Assembly: GCF_001269925.1 (NCBI RefSeq)
Contig: NZ_LHVO01000027.1
Location: forward strand, 1 to 64,000
Direction of reading: 5' to 3'
Length of the DNA stretch: 64,000 bases
Source of the DNA: Pseudomonas sp. MIACH
GTDB taxonomy: Bacteria; Pseudomonadota; Gammaproteobacteria; Pseudomonadales; Pseudomonadaceae
Within the stretch, counting starts at the first letter, position 1, and each line of letters starts with the position of its first letter. This document shows positions 1-9,516 of this stretch, in pieces. The translations under genes were made by a program, and so were the position numbers. The notes beneath the pieces are model-generated. The model did not search any database. It worked only from the letters and a program-made list of their open reading frames with translations, and had not been told where the DNA came from.

Positions 1-169
1 AGTACATAACCGGTCACCACATTATTACTAGTGTGTTTGTCCTCCGGTTCTTCATGTCGATTACTGGCTGCTCATTGGAAGGGCGAGCTGGATCGGAGAT
101 GCTGACGAAATTTTGCTCAGTTTGTGAGGCTGCCTTCGGGAATCGGCGACGGGAGGTGGTTTGACGGGC

Positions 170-201
170 AATTATAGTGAATTATACTCGCTACTATAAT
201 T
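170..201. promoter_or_regulatory. A+T-rich inverted repeat upstream of the ATPase gene
   Basis: A perfect 9-bp inverted repeat (AATTATAGT at 170-178, ACTATAATT at 193-201) lies about 30 bp before the ATPase start, in a strikingly A+T-rich stretch with several further TATAGT/TATACT words. This suits an operator overlapping a promoter. No regulator gene is visible within the window, so its binding protein is unknown. Confidence 0.4.
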
Positions 202-232
202 TATAGTCCTTCCCATAATTGAGTATAAATCC

Positions 233-1411
233 ATGTCCAAGCACAGCGGCTTTGTATTCCGCCGCCCCACCCTGGCAAGCAGTATTGCCGATGGCCTGGT
301 AGGGGCCGGTCTTCAGGATTTCACCTCTGGCCTGTTTTTGGCGGCGCCCCGTCGCACCGGCAAAAGCACCTTTCTGCGCGAAGACCTGATTCCGGAATGT
401 CAGCTCCGGGGCTGGCTGGCGGTGTATGTGGATCTCTGGGCCGACAAAGACAAAGATCCTGCAGAGTTGATTGCCAGTGCGATTGCTGCTGCTCTGGTGC
501 CCTATGAAAAGGGCATTCGGAAAATGGCCAAAAACATTGGCATCGAGAAACTGAGCTTTCTGCGTACGCTCTCCTGGGACTTTACCAAGCCACAATTGCC
601 TGTCGGTGCGACGCTGACCCAAGCCCTGGAATTGCTCCACAGTGCTGCAGAAAAACCCGTTGTGCTGGTGATTGACGAAGCGCAGCACGCGTTAACCACC
701 GAGACAGGTATCAATGCGATGTTCGCGTTGAAGGCTGCCCGGGATCAGCTCAACCAAGGCCGTGACGAGGAGGGCAGCGGCTTGCGCCTGGTGTTTACCG
801 GCTCCAACCGCGACAAGCTGGCCCATTTGGTACTGGGCAAAAGCCAACCGTTCTTCGGTTCCAGCATCACGCCGTTCCCGTTGCTGGGCAGGGAGTTCAC
901 CCAGGCCTACACCGCGCATCTCAATGCGCACCTGGCCGAGACCAACCAGTTCAACGCGGCTGATATTGATGAGGCGTTTGAGTTGGTCGGCCGTCGCCCC
1001 GAGATGCTGCGCACCATTATTGGTGAAGTCGCACTGGAGTTAGGCGAGGCAAGCAACCTGGGCCAACTGCTGCACAGTCGTGCCGAACTGCTGCGCGCAG
1101 GCGTGTGGACCGAGTTCGAAAGCGCCTGGAACGCCCTGACCATCCCACAGCGCGCCGTGCTGGAGGTGATGGTGGAGCGTTCTCAAAACAACCAGCCCTT
1201 CGCGCCATTCACCGACAGCACTCTCACGGCTGTCAGCAAGGCATTGGAAGAGATGGGCAGCGACGTGGTGCCGGGCACCCAGACCATCCAGGCCTGTATC
1301 GATGCCTTGCGCGACAAGGAGTTGGTGTGGAAGTCGAGTCGGGGCGGTTATGCCCTGGAGGACAAAACGTTCGGCGACTGGCTGCGGCACAAGCGCCATA
1401 CACCCCACTGA
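233..1411 (+). CDS. AAA-type ATP-binding protein (orphan ATPase)
   Basis: Predicted cytoplasmic P-loop ATPase of 392 residues. A Walker A-like motif (APRRTGKS, about residues 38-45) and a Walker B motif (VLVIDEA, about 144-150) are clear, and TGSNRDKL near residue 190 resembles a sensor-1 region. The rest looks like the helical C-terminal half of AAA_16/archaeal-type ATPases. The ATG at 233 follows an A+T-rich operator-like stretch. No partner gene is next to it in this window: downstream is a REPIN and then a gene on the other strand. Such ATPases are often orphan or defence-associated, but nothing here proves a role. The upstream neighbour lies outside the window. Confidence 0.7.
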   Translation: MSKHSGFVFRRPTLASSIADGLVGAGLQDFTSGLFLAAPRRTGKSTFLREDLIPECQLRGWLAVYVDLWADKDKDPAELIASAIAAALVPYEKGIRKMAKNIGIEKLSFLRTLSWDFTKPQLPVGATLTQALELLHSAAEKPVVLVIDEAQHALTTETGINAMFALKAARDQLNQGRDEEGSGLRLVFTGSNRDKLAHLVLGKSQPFFGSSITPFPLLGREFTQAYTAHLNAHLAETNQFNAADIDEAFELVGRRPEMLRTIIGEVALELGEASNLGQLLHSRAELLRAGVWTEFESAWNALTIPQRAVLEVMVERSQNNQPFAPFTDSTLTAVSKALEEMGSDVVPGTQTIQACIDALRDKELVWKSSRGGYALEDKTFGDWLRHKRHTPH

Positions 1412-1428
1412 ACACACCACAGACCCAG

Positions 1429-1518
1429 TGTGGGAGGGGGCTTGCTCCCGATAGCGATATGTCAGCCAATGCATGAGCAAGCTGATCCACCACCATCGGG
1501 AGCAAGCCCCCTCCCACA
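1429..1518. repeat. REPIN (paired REP palindrome)
   Basis: Two perfect 24-bp inverted arms (1429-1452 and 1495-1518) with the core GTGGGAGGGGGCTTGCTCCC flank a 42-bp spacer. This is the typical REP-doublet (REPIN) layout of P. fluorescens genomes. It lies between the convergent ATPase and DUF3010 genes. Confidence 0.9.
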
Positions 1519-1535
1519 GTGGATTTCGGCGTGGC

Positions 1536-1951
1536 TTATTTCTTCAGCAGGGCGGAGCATGCGGTCTTGAAGGCCTCATGCTGATACTTGTTCAGCGTCG
1601 CCGGCAGATCGAAGTTGTGCTTCTTGTTCTGCGCATTGATGGTCTGCGGCGACAGCAGTGTCACCTCGACCCCCCCAGCAACTGAAACACCCCTTCGATC
1701 TTGAACGTGGTCGGGCCACCGGCGAATTCACCTTTCTTGCTGCGCTTCTTGATGGCGACGCGCTGGATGGCGTTTTCCTGTACGAACGCCTTCACCTGCG
1801 CGGCGAAGGCTTTGACGTTGGCGGCTTCATCGTCGTCTTCAAGGGCGATTTTCTTGGTCGCCAGGGCGACGTGGGTCAGCGCCTGGTTGTCCAGGGAGGC
1901 GAGGGCGATGATGGCTTCGCTGCCTTTGATTTCGATGCCGCAGATAGTCAT
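1536..1951 (-). pseudogene. DUF3010 family protein, frameshifted in a G homopolymer
   Basis: The ATG at 1951 opens a DUF3010-like protein (MTICGIEIKGSEA...). After QLLGG the frame hits a stop just beyond a run of seven G on the coding strand (C run at 1670-1676). One extra G restores a frame that continues through VEVTLLSPQTINAQNKKHNF and ends SALLKK-stop at 1536-1538, giving the family's usual length of about 138 residues. The break is therefore one missing base in a homopolymer: a recent null mutation, a slippage-variable site or a sequencing error. DUF3010 is a conserved family of unknown function. Upstream gene organisation gives no further clue. Confidence 0.75.
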
Positions 1952-1992
1952 GAAGGGCCTTGGTTCAAAGAGAAAGTGGCGGGGATTGTCGC

Positions 1993-2394
1993 TTATTCCT
2001 GGCCAATCGACTCCAAAAACTCCGACCGCTCATCACTCATCCGCGCCAAACAGTCATTCTGATCAATTGCATAGGCCTTGGTCCCGTTCACGGCCGGGAA
2101 GGTGTCCACCGCGCAATCGGCGTCACGCAGTTTTTCCCACTTCTGCTGGGCATCCTTCAGACGAGCGGTAATGTCGGCCAGCTTGGTCTTGTCGCTGCCA
2201 TAGGTCGAACCCATGCGTTCCAGCAGGCCCTGGTAGTTGTCTTTCAACAATTGTTCGGCGGTGGTTTTGTTGTAAGTGGCGCATTCCAGGGTTTGTTTGT
2301 CGTTTTCGATGCCATCGCATGGCGTGCTGTCAGTGTCTTCTGCCGCGTGGACGCCGGTTGCGATGAGTGCCAAAGCCAGGAAAATCGATTTCAT
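1993..2394 (-). CDS. LprI-like (DUF1311-type) secreted protein
   Basis: A small exported protein of 133 residues. The first 17-18 residues form a signal peptide (MKSIFLALALIATGVHA). The mature part has the cysteine pattern and TLECA...LLKDNYQGLL signature of the lysozyme-inhibitor LprI/DUF1311 family, with further Cys in the C-terminal half likely to form disulfides. Members are periplasmic or lipoproteins, and only some are shown to inhibit lysozyme, so the activity here is unproven. It is transcribed divergently from the dipeptidase-like gene of the dgc operon, with about 220 bp between them. Confidence 0.65.
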   Translation of the reverse strand: MKSIFLALALIATGVHAAEDTDSTPCDGIENDKQTLECATYNKTTAEQLLKDNYQGLLERMGSTYGSDKTKLADITARLKDAQQKWEKLRDADCAVDTFPAVNGTKAYAIDQNDCLARMSDERSEFLESIGQE

Positions 2395-2613
2395 TGCGCC
2401 GTCTCATATCAGGTGATGCAGGAATTCTGGCTCAAGCGTAAGACAAAGAACAGTCACCAGTCAGAGCAGTCTTGTAGGCCTTTGTCGCGGATTGACGCTT
2501 TCGGCAATTCCCCTGTCGTTTTTGCACCCGGTTCTGTCGGCCCCTGGGCATATGCTGGCCCCAAAGCGCCGGCAGACGATTCGGCGCATGAATCGCCAAT
2601 AAGGGGACGCCTG

Positions 2614-3591
<978 letters not shown>

Positions 3592-3643
3592 GCCAAATAT
3601 CCACGGGCAACACCACAACGAATTTTTCTGGAGTTAAGTTTCC

Positions 3644-4174
3644 ATGGCCAAGATCGCCCCGCAATTGCCTATCGAAGTCGACAGCGAAACCGGTGTCTGG
3701 ACTTCCGACGCCCTGCCGATGCTGTACGTACCGCGCCATTTCTTCGTCAACAACCACATGGGCATCGAAGAAGTGCTGGGCGCCGAGGCCTACGCCGAAA
3801 TTCTCTACAAGGCCGGCTACAAGTCCGCCTGGCACTGGTGTGAAAAAGAAGCCGAATGCCACGGCCTGGAAGGCGTCGCAGTGTTCGAACACTACATGAA
3901 GCGCCTGTCGCAACGCGGCTGGGGTTTGTTCAAGATCCAGGACATCGACCTCGACAAAGGCACCGCCAGCGTCAAGCTCGAACACTCGGCATTTGTCTAC
4001 GTGTACGGCAAGGTCGGACGCAAAGTCGACTACATGTTCACCGGTTGGTTTGCCGGCGCCATGGACCAGATTCTGCAAGCGCGTGGCAGCAACATCCGTA
4101 CCGTGGCCGAACAAGTCTACGGAGGCTCCGAAGAGGGCCACGATGACGGCTTGTTCACCGTCAAGCCGTTGTAA
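3644..4174 (+). CDS. DUF5943 protein of the dgc operon
   Basis: A 176-residue cytoplasmic protein matching the conserved gene between the M19 gene and dgcA in pseudomonads (PA5397 type, DUF5943). It may be related to V4R/hydrocarbon-binding folds. No signal peptide or membrane segment is seen. The sequence is rich in aromatic residues (WHWCEKEAECHG near residue 64, YVYGKVGRKVDYMF near 118). The function is not established. Its invariant position 15 bp before dgcA implies a role in dimethylglycine oxidation, perhaps handling a pathway intermediate or cofactor; that is inference from position only. Confidence 0.75.
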   Translation: MAKIAPQLPIEVDSETGVWTSDALPMLYVPRHFFVNNHMGIEEVLGAEAYAEILYKAGYKSAWHWCEKEAECHGLEGVAVFEHYMKRLSQRGWGLFKIQDIDLDKGTASVKLEHSAFVYVYGKVGRKVDYMFTGWFAGAMDQILQARGSNIRTVAEQVYGGSEEGHDDGLFTVKPL

Positions 4175-4189
4175 GCCGAGGACCGTGCC

Positions 4190-6250
4190 ATGGCTTTCGA
4201 AGCAATGTTCCAGCCGATCCAGATCGGCAAACTGACCATCCGCAACCGCGTGCTCAGTACCGCCCACGCCGAGGTGTATGCCACCGACGGCGGCATGACC
4301 ACCGACCGCTATGTGAAGTACTACGAAGAGAAAGCCAAGGGCGGCATTGGCCTGGCGATCTGTGGCGGTTCCTCGGTGGTCGCCATCGACAGCCCCCAGG
4401 AATGGTGGAGTTCGGTGAACCTGTCCACCGACCGCATCATCCCGCACTTCCAGAACCTGGCCGACGCCATGCACAAGCATGGCGCCAAGATCATGATCCA
4501 GATTACCCACATGGGCCGTCGCTCGCGTTGGGATGGCTTTAACTGGCCGACCCTGATGTCGCCGTCCGGCGTGCGTGAGCCGGTGCACCGCGCCACTTGC
4601 AAGACCATCGAGCCGGAAGAAATCTGGCGTGTGATCGGCAACTACGCCAGCGCCGCCAAGCGCGCCAAGGCCGGTGGCCTGGACGGTGTTGAACTGTCCG
4701 CCGTGCACCAGCACATGATCGACCAGTTCTGGAGCCCACGGGTCAACAAGCGTACCGACGAATGGGGCGGCACCTTTGAGGGCCGCATGAAGTTCGGCCT
4801 GGAAGTGTTGAAAGCCGTGCGCGCCGAAGTCGGTGATGACTTCTGCGTGGGCATGCGCCTGTGCGGTGACGAGTTCCACCCGGACGGCCTGTCCCACGAG
4901 GACATGAAGCAGATCGCCAAGTATTACGATGACACCGGCATGCTCGATTTCATCGGCGTCGTCGGTTCGGGTTGCGACACCCATAACACCCTGGCCAACG
5001 TTATCCCCAACATGAGTTATCCACCGGAGCCGTTCCTGCACCTGGCGGCCGGTATCAAGGAAGTGGTCAAGGTCCCGGTGCTGCACGCACAGAACATCAA
5101 GGACCCGAACCAGGCCACGCGCATCCTCGAAGGCGGCTATGTGGACATGGTCGGCATGACCCGTGCGCACATCGCTGACCCGCACCTGATCGCCAAGATC
5201 AAGATGGGCCAGATCGACCAGATCAAACAGTGCGTTGGCGCCAACTACTGCATCGACCGCCAGTACCAGGGCCTGGATGTGCTGTGCATCCAGAACGCCG
5301 CGACCTCCCGTGAATACATGGGCGTGCCGCACATCATCGAAAAATCCACCGGGCCGAAACGCAAGGTGGTGGTGGTCGGTGCCGGCCCTGCTGGGATGGA
5401 AGCCGCGCGCGTTGCCGCCGAACGTGGCCACGACGTGACCCTGCTCGAGAAGAAAGAATTTATCGGCGGGCAAATCACCACCGCTTCCAAGGCGCCACAA
5501 CGCGACCAGATCGCTGGCATCACGCGCTGGTTCCAGCTGGAGCTGGCACGCTTGAAAGTCGACCTGCGCCTGGGCGTGGCCGCCGATGCCGAGACCATCC
5601 TGGACCTGCGTCCGGACGTGGTGGTGCTGGCCGTCGGCGGGCATCCGTTTATCGAGCAGAACGAACACTGGGGCGCTGCCGAAGGCCTGGTGGTGAGCAG
5701 CTGGGACGTGCTCGACGGCAAAGTTGCGCCGGGCAAGAACGTGCTGGTCTACGACACCATTTGCGAATTCACCGGCATGTCGGTGGCGGACTTCCTGGCC
5801 GACAAAGGCTGCCAGGTGGAAATCGTCACCGATGACATCAAGCCGGGCGTGGCCATCGGCGGTACGTCGTTCCCGACCTACTACCGCAGCATGTACCCCA
5901 AGGAAGTGATCATGACCGGCGACATGATGCTGGAAAAGGTCTACCGCGAGGGCGACAAGCTGGTGGCGGTGCTGGAGAACGAATACACCGGTGCCAAAGA
6001 GGAGCGGGTGGTCGATCAGGTGGTCGTCGAGAACGGCGTGCGTCCGGACGAAGCCATCTACTACGGGCTCAAGGAAGGCTCGCGCAACAAGGGCCAGATC
6101 GACGTTGAAGCCCTGTTCGCGATCAAGCCGCAGCCGTGCCTGAGCGAGACGGGCGATGGGTACTTGCTGTTCCGCATCGGTGACTGTGTGGCGCAGCGTA
6201 ATACCCACGCTGCCATCTATGACGCCCTGCGCCTGTGCAAGGATTTCTGA
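4190..6250 (+). CDS. dgcA: DgcA, dimethylglycine demethylase flavoprotein subunit
   Basis: Converts dimethylglycine to sarcosine with DgcB. The 686 residues have the trimethylamine dehydrogenase layout. An N-terminal old-yellow-enzyme FMN barrel spans about 1-340, followed by a cluster-binding region and a C-terminal Rossmann nucleotide-binding part (VVVVGAGPAGMEAARVAAER at about 395-414). The cluster motif reads CVGANYC-x11-C: compared with the family's C-x2-C-x2-C-x11-C, the second Cys is Ala. ATG 4190 lies 15 bp after the DUF5943 stop. Electrons are expected to pass through the DgcB/ETF encoded downstream. GbdR, the AraC-type betaine/dimethylglycine regulator, controls the P. aeruginosa orthologue. 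Confidence 0.92.
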   Translation: MAFEAMFQPIQIGKLTIRNRVLSTAHAEVYATDGGMTTDRYVKYYEEKAKGGIGLAICGGSSVVAIDSPQEWWSSVNLSTDRIIPHFQNLADAMHKHGAKIMIQITHMGRRSRWDGFNWPTLMSPSGVREPVHRATCKTIEPEEIWRVIGNYASAAKRAKAGGLDGVELSAVHQHMIDQFWSPRVNKRTDEWGGTFEGRMKFGLEVLKAVRAEVGDDFCVGMRLCGDEFHPDGLSHEDMKQIAKYYDDTGMLDFIGVVGSGCDTHNTLANVIPNMSYPPEPFLHLAAGIKEVVKVPVLHAQNIKDPNQATRILEGGYVDMVGMTRAHIADPHLIAKIKMGQIDQIKQCVGANYCIDRQYQGLDVLCIQNAATSREYMGVPHIIEKSTGPKRKVVVVGAGPAGMEAARVAAERGHDVTLLEKKEFIGGQITTASKAPQRDQIAGITRWFQLELARLKVDLRLGVAADAETILDLRPDVVVLAVGGHPFIEQNEHWGAAEGLVVSSWDVLDGKVAPGKNVLVYDTICEFTGMSVADFLADKGCQVEIVTDDIKPGVAIGGTSFPTYYRSMYPKEVIMTGDMMLEKVYREGDKLVAVLENEYTGAKEERVVDQVVVENGVRPDEAIYYGLKEGSRNKGQIDVEALFAIKPQPCLSETGDGYLLFRIGDCVAQRNTHAAIYDALRLCKDF

Positions 6251-6258
6251 CACCACAG

Positions 6259-6302
6259 GGCCCGAATGTGGGAGGGGGCAAGCCCCCTCCCACATTCGGG
6301 CC
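6259..6302. repeat. Perfect REP hairpin between dgcA and dgcB
   Basis: Two perfect 21-bp inverted arms (6259-6279, 6282-6302) are separated by a 2-bp loop. The core is the GTGGGAGGGGGC REP type. It sits inside the operon, 8 bp after the dgcA stop and about 40 bp before dgcB. In mRNA it would form a very stable stem-loop that could protect upstream dgcA message or reduce downstream expression. Confidence 0.9.
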
Positions 6303-6342
6303 AGTTTCGCATTAGATTTGTGTGGTCTGTGGGAGCTTCACC

Positions 6343-8286
6343 ATGTTGAACACCTTGCTGCCTATTCTCTTATTCGCCGCCCTGGGCCTTGCCGTCCTTG
6401 GCGTCCTGCGCCGGGTGAACATGTGGCGTCGCGGGCGTGCCTCCAAGGTCGACCTGCTGGGCGGTCTGCTGGCCATGCCCAAGCGCTACATGGTCGACCT
6501 GCACCACGTGGTCGCCCGCGATAAATACATCGCCAACACCCACGTCGCCACGGCGCTGGGCTTTGTGCTGTCGGCGCTGCTGGCGATCCTGGTGCACGGC
6601 TTCGGCCTGCATAACCGTATCCTCGGCTACGCCTTGCTGCTGGCGTCGGTGTTGATGTTTGTCGGCGCCACCTTCGTTTACCTGCGGCGGCGCAACCCGC
6701 CGTCGCGCCTGTCCAAGGGCCCGTGGATGCGCCTGCCGAAAAGCCTGATGGCGTTCTCGGTGAGCTTCTTCCTGGTGACGCTGCCGGTAGCCGGGATCCT
6801 GCCCGCTGACTTCGGCGGCTGGCTGTTGGCCGCGCTGCTGAGCGTGGGTGTGCTGTGGGGCGTGTCCGAAATGTTCTTCGGCATGACCTGGGGCGGCCCG
6901 ATGAAACACGCCTTCGCCGGTGCGCTGCACCTGGCCTGGCACCGTCGCGCCGAACGCTTTGGCGGCGGCCGCTCCACCGGTTTGAAACCGCTGGACCTGA
7001 GCGACAAAACCGCGCCCCTGGGTGTGGAAAAACCCAAGGATTTCACCTGGAACCAACTGCTCGGTTTCGACGCCTGCGTGCAGTGCGGCAAATGCGAAGC
7101 CGCGTGCCCGGCGTTTGCTGCTGGCCAGCCGCTGAACCCGAAAAAGCTGATCCAGGACATGGTGGTCGGCCTGGCCGGCGGCACCGATGCCAAGTTCGCC
7201 GGCAGCCCTTATCCAGGCAAGCCGATTGGCGAGCACAGCGGCAACCCGCACCAGCCGATCGTCAACGGCCTGGTGGACGCCGAGACCCTGTGGTCGTGCA
7301 CCACCTGCCGCGCGTGTGTGGAAGAGTGCCCGATGATGATCGAGCACGTCGACGCCATCGTCGACATGCGCCGCTACCTCACCCTGGAAAAAGGCGCCAC
7401 GCCGAACAAGGGCGCCGAAGTCCTGGAAAACCTGATCGCCACCGACAACCCCGGCGGTTTTGCACCGGGCGGTCGCTTGAACTGGGCGGCGGACTTGAAC
7501 CTGCCGCTGCTCAGCGACAAAGGCAGCGCCGACGTACTCTTCTGGGTCGGTGACGGCGCCTTCGACATGCGCAACCAACGCACCTTGCGTGCGTTCGTCA
7601 AAGTGCTTAAAGCCGCCAAGGTCGACTTTGCCGTGCTCGGCCTGGAAGAACGCGACAGCGGCGACGTGGCGCGACGCCTGGGCGATGAAGCGACCTTCCA
7701 ACTGCTGGCCTCGCGCAATATCCAGACGCTGGCCAAGTACAGCTTCAAACGCATCGTCACCTGCGATCCGCACAGTTTCCATGTGCTGAAAAACGAGTAC
7801 GGTGCCTTCAACGGCAACTACCACGTGCAGCACCACAGCACCTTCATGGCCGAGCTGATCGGCGAGGGCGCGCTGAACCTGGGCCAGCACAAAGGCAACA
7901 GCGTGACCTACCACGACCCTTGTTACCTGGGCCGCTATAACGGCGAATACGAGGCGCCGCGCGAAGTGCTGCGGGCGCTGGGTATCGAGGTCAAGGAAAT
8001 GCAACGCTCGGGCTTCCGTTCGCGCTGCTGCGGCGGTGGCGGCGGCGCGCCCATCACTGATATTCCGGGCAAGCAACGTATCCCCGATATGCGCATGGAA
8101 GACATCCGCGAGACCGGTGCCGAGCTGGTGGCGGTGGGTTGCCCGCAGTGCACGGCGATGCTCGAAGGGGTGGTTGAACCGCGCCCGTTGATCAAGGACA
8201 TCGCCGAGCTGGTGGCCGACGCCTTGCTGGAAGACGTCGCACCGGCCAAAGCTCCCAACAAGCGTGAACCTGCGGAGGTGCACTGA
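6343..8286 (+). CDS. dgcB: DgcB, iron-sulfur membrane subunit for dimethylglycine demethylation
   Basis: Partner of DgcA, thought to carry electrons towards the ETF/respiratory chain. The 647-residue protein starts with several membrane segments (about residues 1-20, 60-110, 130-180; DUF3483-type region). It then has two 4Fe-4S motifs, CVQCGKCEAACP near residue 246 and CTTCRACVEECP near 318. A C-terminal cysteine-rich part of the heterodisulfide-reductase (CCG) type follows (SRCCGGGGGAP, VGCPQCTAM). I chose ATG 6343 because GGGAG lies 8 bp before it; the in-frame GTG at 6322 has no such site. Its TGA overlaps the next ATG (TGATG), indicating translational coupling to etfA. Confidence 0.92.
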   Translation: MLNTLLPILLFAALGLAVLGVLRRVNMWRRGRASKVDLLGGLLAMPKRYMVDLHHVVARDKYIANTHVATALGFVLSALLAILVHGFGLHNRILGYALLLASVLMFVGATFVYLRRRNPPSRLSKGPWMRLPKSLMAFSVSFFLVTLPVAGILPADFGGWLLAALLSVGVLWGVSEMFFGMTWGGPMKHAFAGALHLAWHRRAERFGGGRSTGLKPLDLSDKTAPLGVEKPKDFTWNQLLGFDACVQCGKCEAACPAFAAGQPLNPKKLIQDMVVGLAGGTDAKFAGSPYPGKPIGEHSGNPHQPIVNGLVDAETLWSCTTCRACVEECPMMIEHVDAIVDMRRYLTLEKGATPNKGAEVLENLIATDNPGGFAPGGRLNWAADLNLPLLSDKGSADVLFWVGDGAFDMRNQRTLRAFVKVLKAAKVDFAVLGLEERDSGDVARRLGDEATFQLLASRNIQTLAKYSFKRIVTCDPHSFHVLKNEYGAFNGNYHVQHHSTFMAELIGEGALNLGQHKGNSVTYHDPCYLGRYNGEYEAPREVLRALGIEVKEMQRSGFRSRCCGGGGGAPITDIPGKQRIPDMRMEDIRETGAELVAVGCPQCTAMLEGVVEPRPLIKDIAELVADALLEDVAPAKAPNKREPAEVH

Positions 8287-9506
8287 TGAGCGACATTATC
8301 CGCCGCGACCCACGGGCCGAATGGATTGCCCGCAACCGCCTGCACCCGCTGCATGCGGCGATGCAACCGGTGCAACACAGTTGGATGGGGCCGAACGGTG
8401 TTATCCGCAAGAACGTGCATGGCGTCGGTTTTATCGGCCCCAACGGCATCAAGCGCATCGACCGCAGCGGTGCTCAGCAGGGCGGTGCGGCCAAGCGTAC
8501 GGCGGCGGTGGAGGTGCAGTTGCCACTGCATCAGGTGCCTATGCCGGCGTTCTACATCAACGTGGTGCCAGACATGGTCGGCGGCCGCTTGAGCAGCCAC
8601 GACCGCGACCTGCTCGGCCTGGCGCGGCAACTCGCCGGCAGCGACGGCGCGGTGCTGGCGGTGGTGTTTGGCGAACACAAGGAAAGCGCGTTTGCCACAG
8701 CTGGCGTCGATCGCCTGCTGGTGCTGGACGGCCATGAGTTCGACGGTTATTCGCCGGAACAACGGGTGCAAGGTTTGCGCGCTGTGGATAACCAATTCAA
8801 CCCGCGCCACTGGTTGCTGCCCGACAGCCGCAGCGGTGGCGGCGAGCTGGGTCGGCGTTTTGCTGCCAGCCTCAAGGAGCGCCCGGCCACTCGCGTGTGG
8901 CAGATCAAGGGCGAGGCGTGCATCGGCCGTGCCGGTGCCGGCCAGGAAGACCTGGCGCGGCCACTGGCGCGCCTGATTCTCGCGGCGGCCGAATGCGCCG
9001 ATCCGGTCAGCGACACACGCCATGAAGTGCTGCCCGTGGAGTTATCCACAACCCTGGCGCGCAGCCTGCCGCGTATCGAAGACCTCGGCGCGGTGGCGGT
9101 GGACCCGGCGGCGATCCCCATGGCCGAGGCCGAGTTTATTTTCTCCGGCGGCAATGGCGTGAAGGACTGGGCGCTGTTCCACCAGACCGCCGCCGCATTG
9201 GGGGCCACCGAAGGCGCCTCGCGGGTGGCGGTGGACGACGGCTTCATGGCGCGTGATCGCCAGGTCGGCGCCAGCGGTACCTGGGTGACGGCGCGGGTGT
9301 ATGTGGCTGTGGGGATTTCCGGGGCGATCCAGCACCTGCAAGGCATTGGCGCCTGCGACAAGGTGGTGGCGATCAACCTCGACCCGGGCTGCGACATGAT
9401 CAAGCGTGCCGACCTGTCGGTGATCGGCGAAAGCGCCGCGATTCTGCAAGCCTTGATCGATGCGGTCGAGGCCTACCGCAACGGCGCCAAGCGCGATGCG
9501 GCTTGA
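8286..9506 (+). CDS. etfA: Electron transfer flavoprotein alpha subunit, dgc-dedicated
   Basis: The 406-residue ETF alpha-type protein accepts electrons from the dimethylglycine oxidation complex. The C-terminal FAD-binding signature is clear (VGASGTWVTARVYVAVGISG, then IQHLQGIGACDKVVAINLD). The N-terminal extension of about 100 residues, including RKNVHGVGFIGPNG, is longer than in housekeeping EtfA. It is translationally coupled to dgcB by a TGATG overlap and followed after 10 bp by etfB. This is the PA5400-type paralogue, not the general beta-oxidation ETF. The symbol is used in the family sense. Confidence 0.88.
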   Translation: MSDIIRRDPRAEWIARNRLHPLHAAMQPVQHSWMGPNGVIRKNVHGVGFIGPNGIKRIDRSGAQQGGAAKRTAAVEVQLPLHQVPMPAFYINVVPDMVGGRLSSHDRDLLGLARQLAGSDGAVLAVVFGEHKESAFATAGVDRLLVLDGHEFDGYSPEQRVQGLRAVDNQFNPRHWLLPDSRSGGGELGRRFAASLKERPATRVWQIKGEACIGRAGAGQEDLARPLARLILAAAECADPVSDTRHEVLPVELSTTLARSLPRIEDLGAVAVDPAAIPMAEAEFIFSGGNGVKDWALFHQTAAALGATEGASRVAVDDGFMARDRQVGASGTWVTARVYVAVGISGAIQHLQGIGACDKVVAINLDPGCDMIKRADLSVIGESAAILQALIDAVEAYRNGAKRDAA

Positions 9507-9516
9507 GGACATGACC

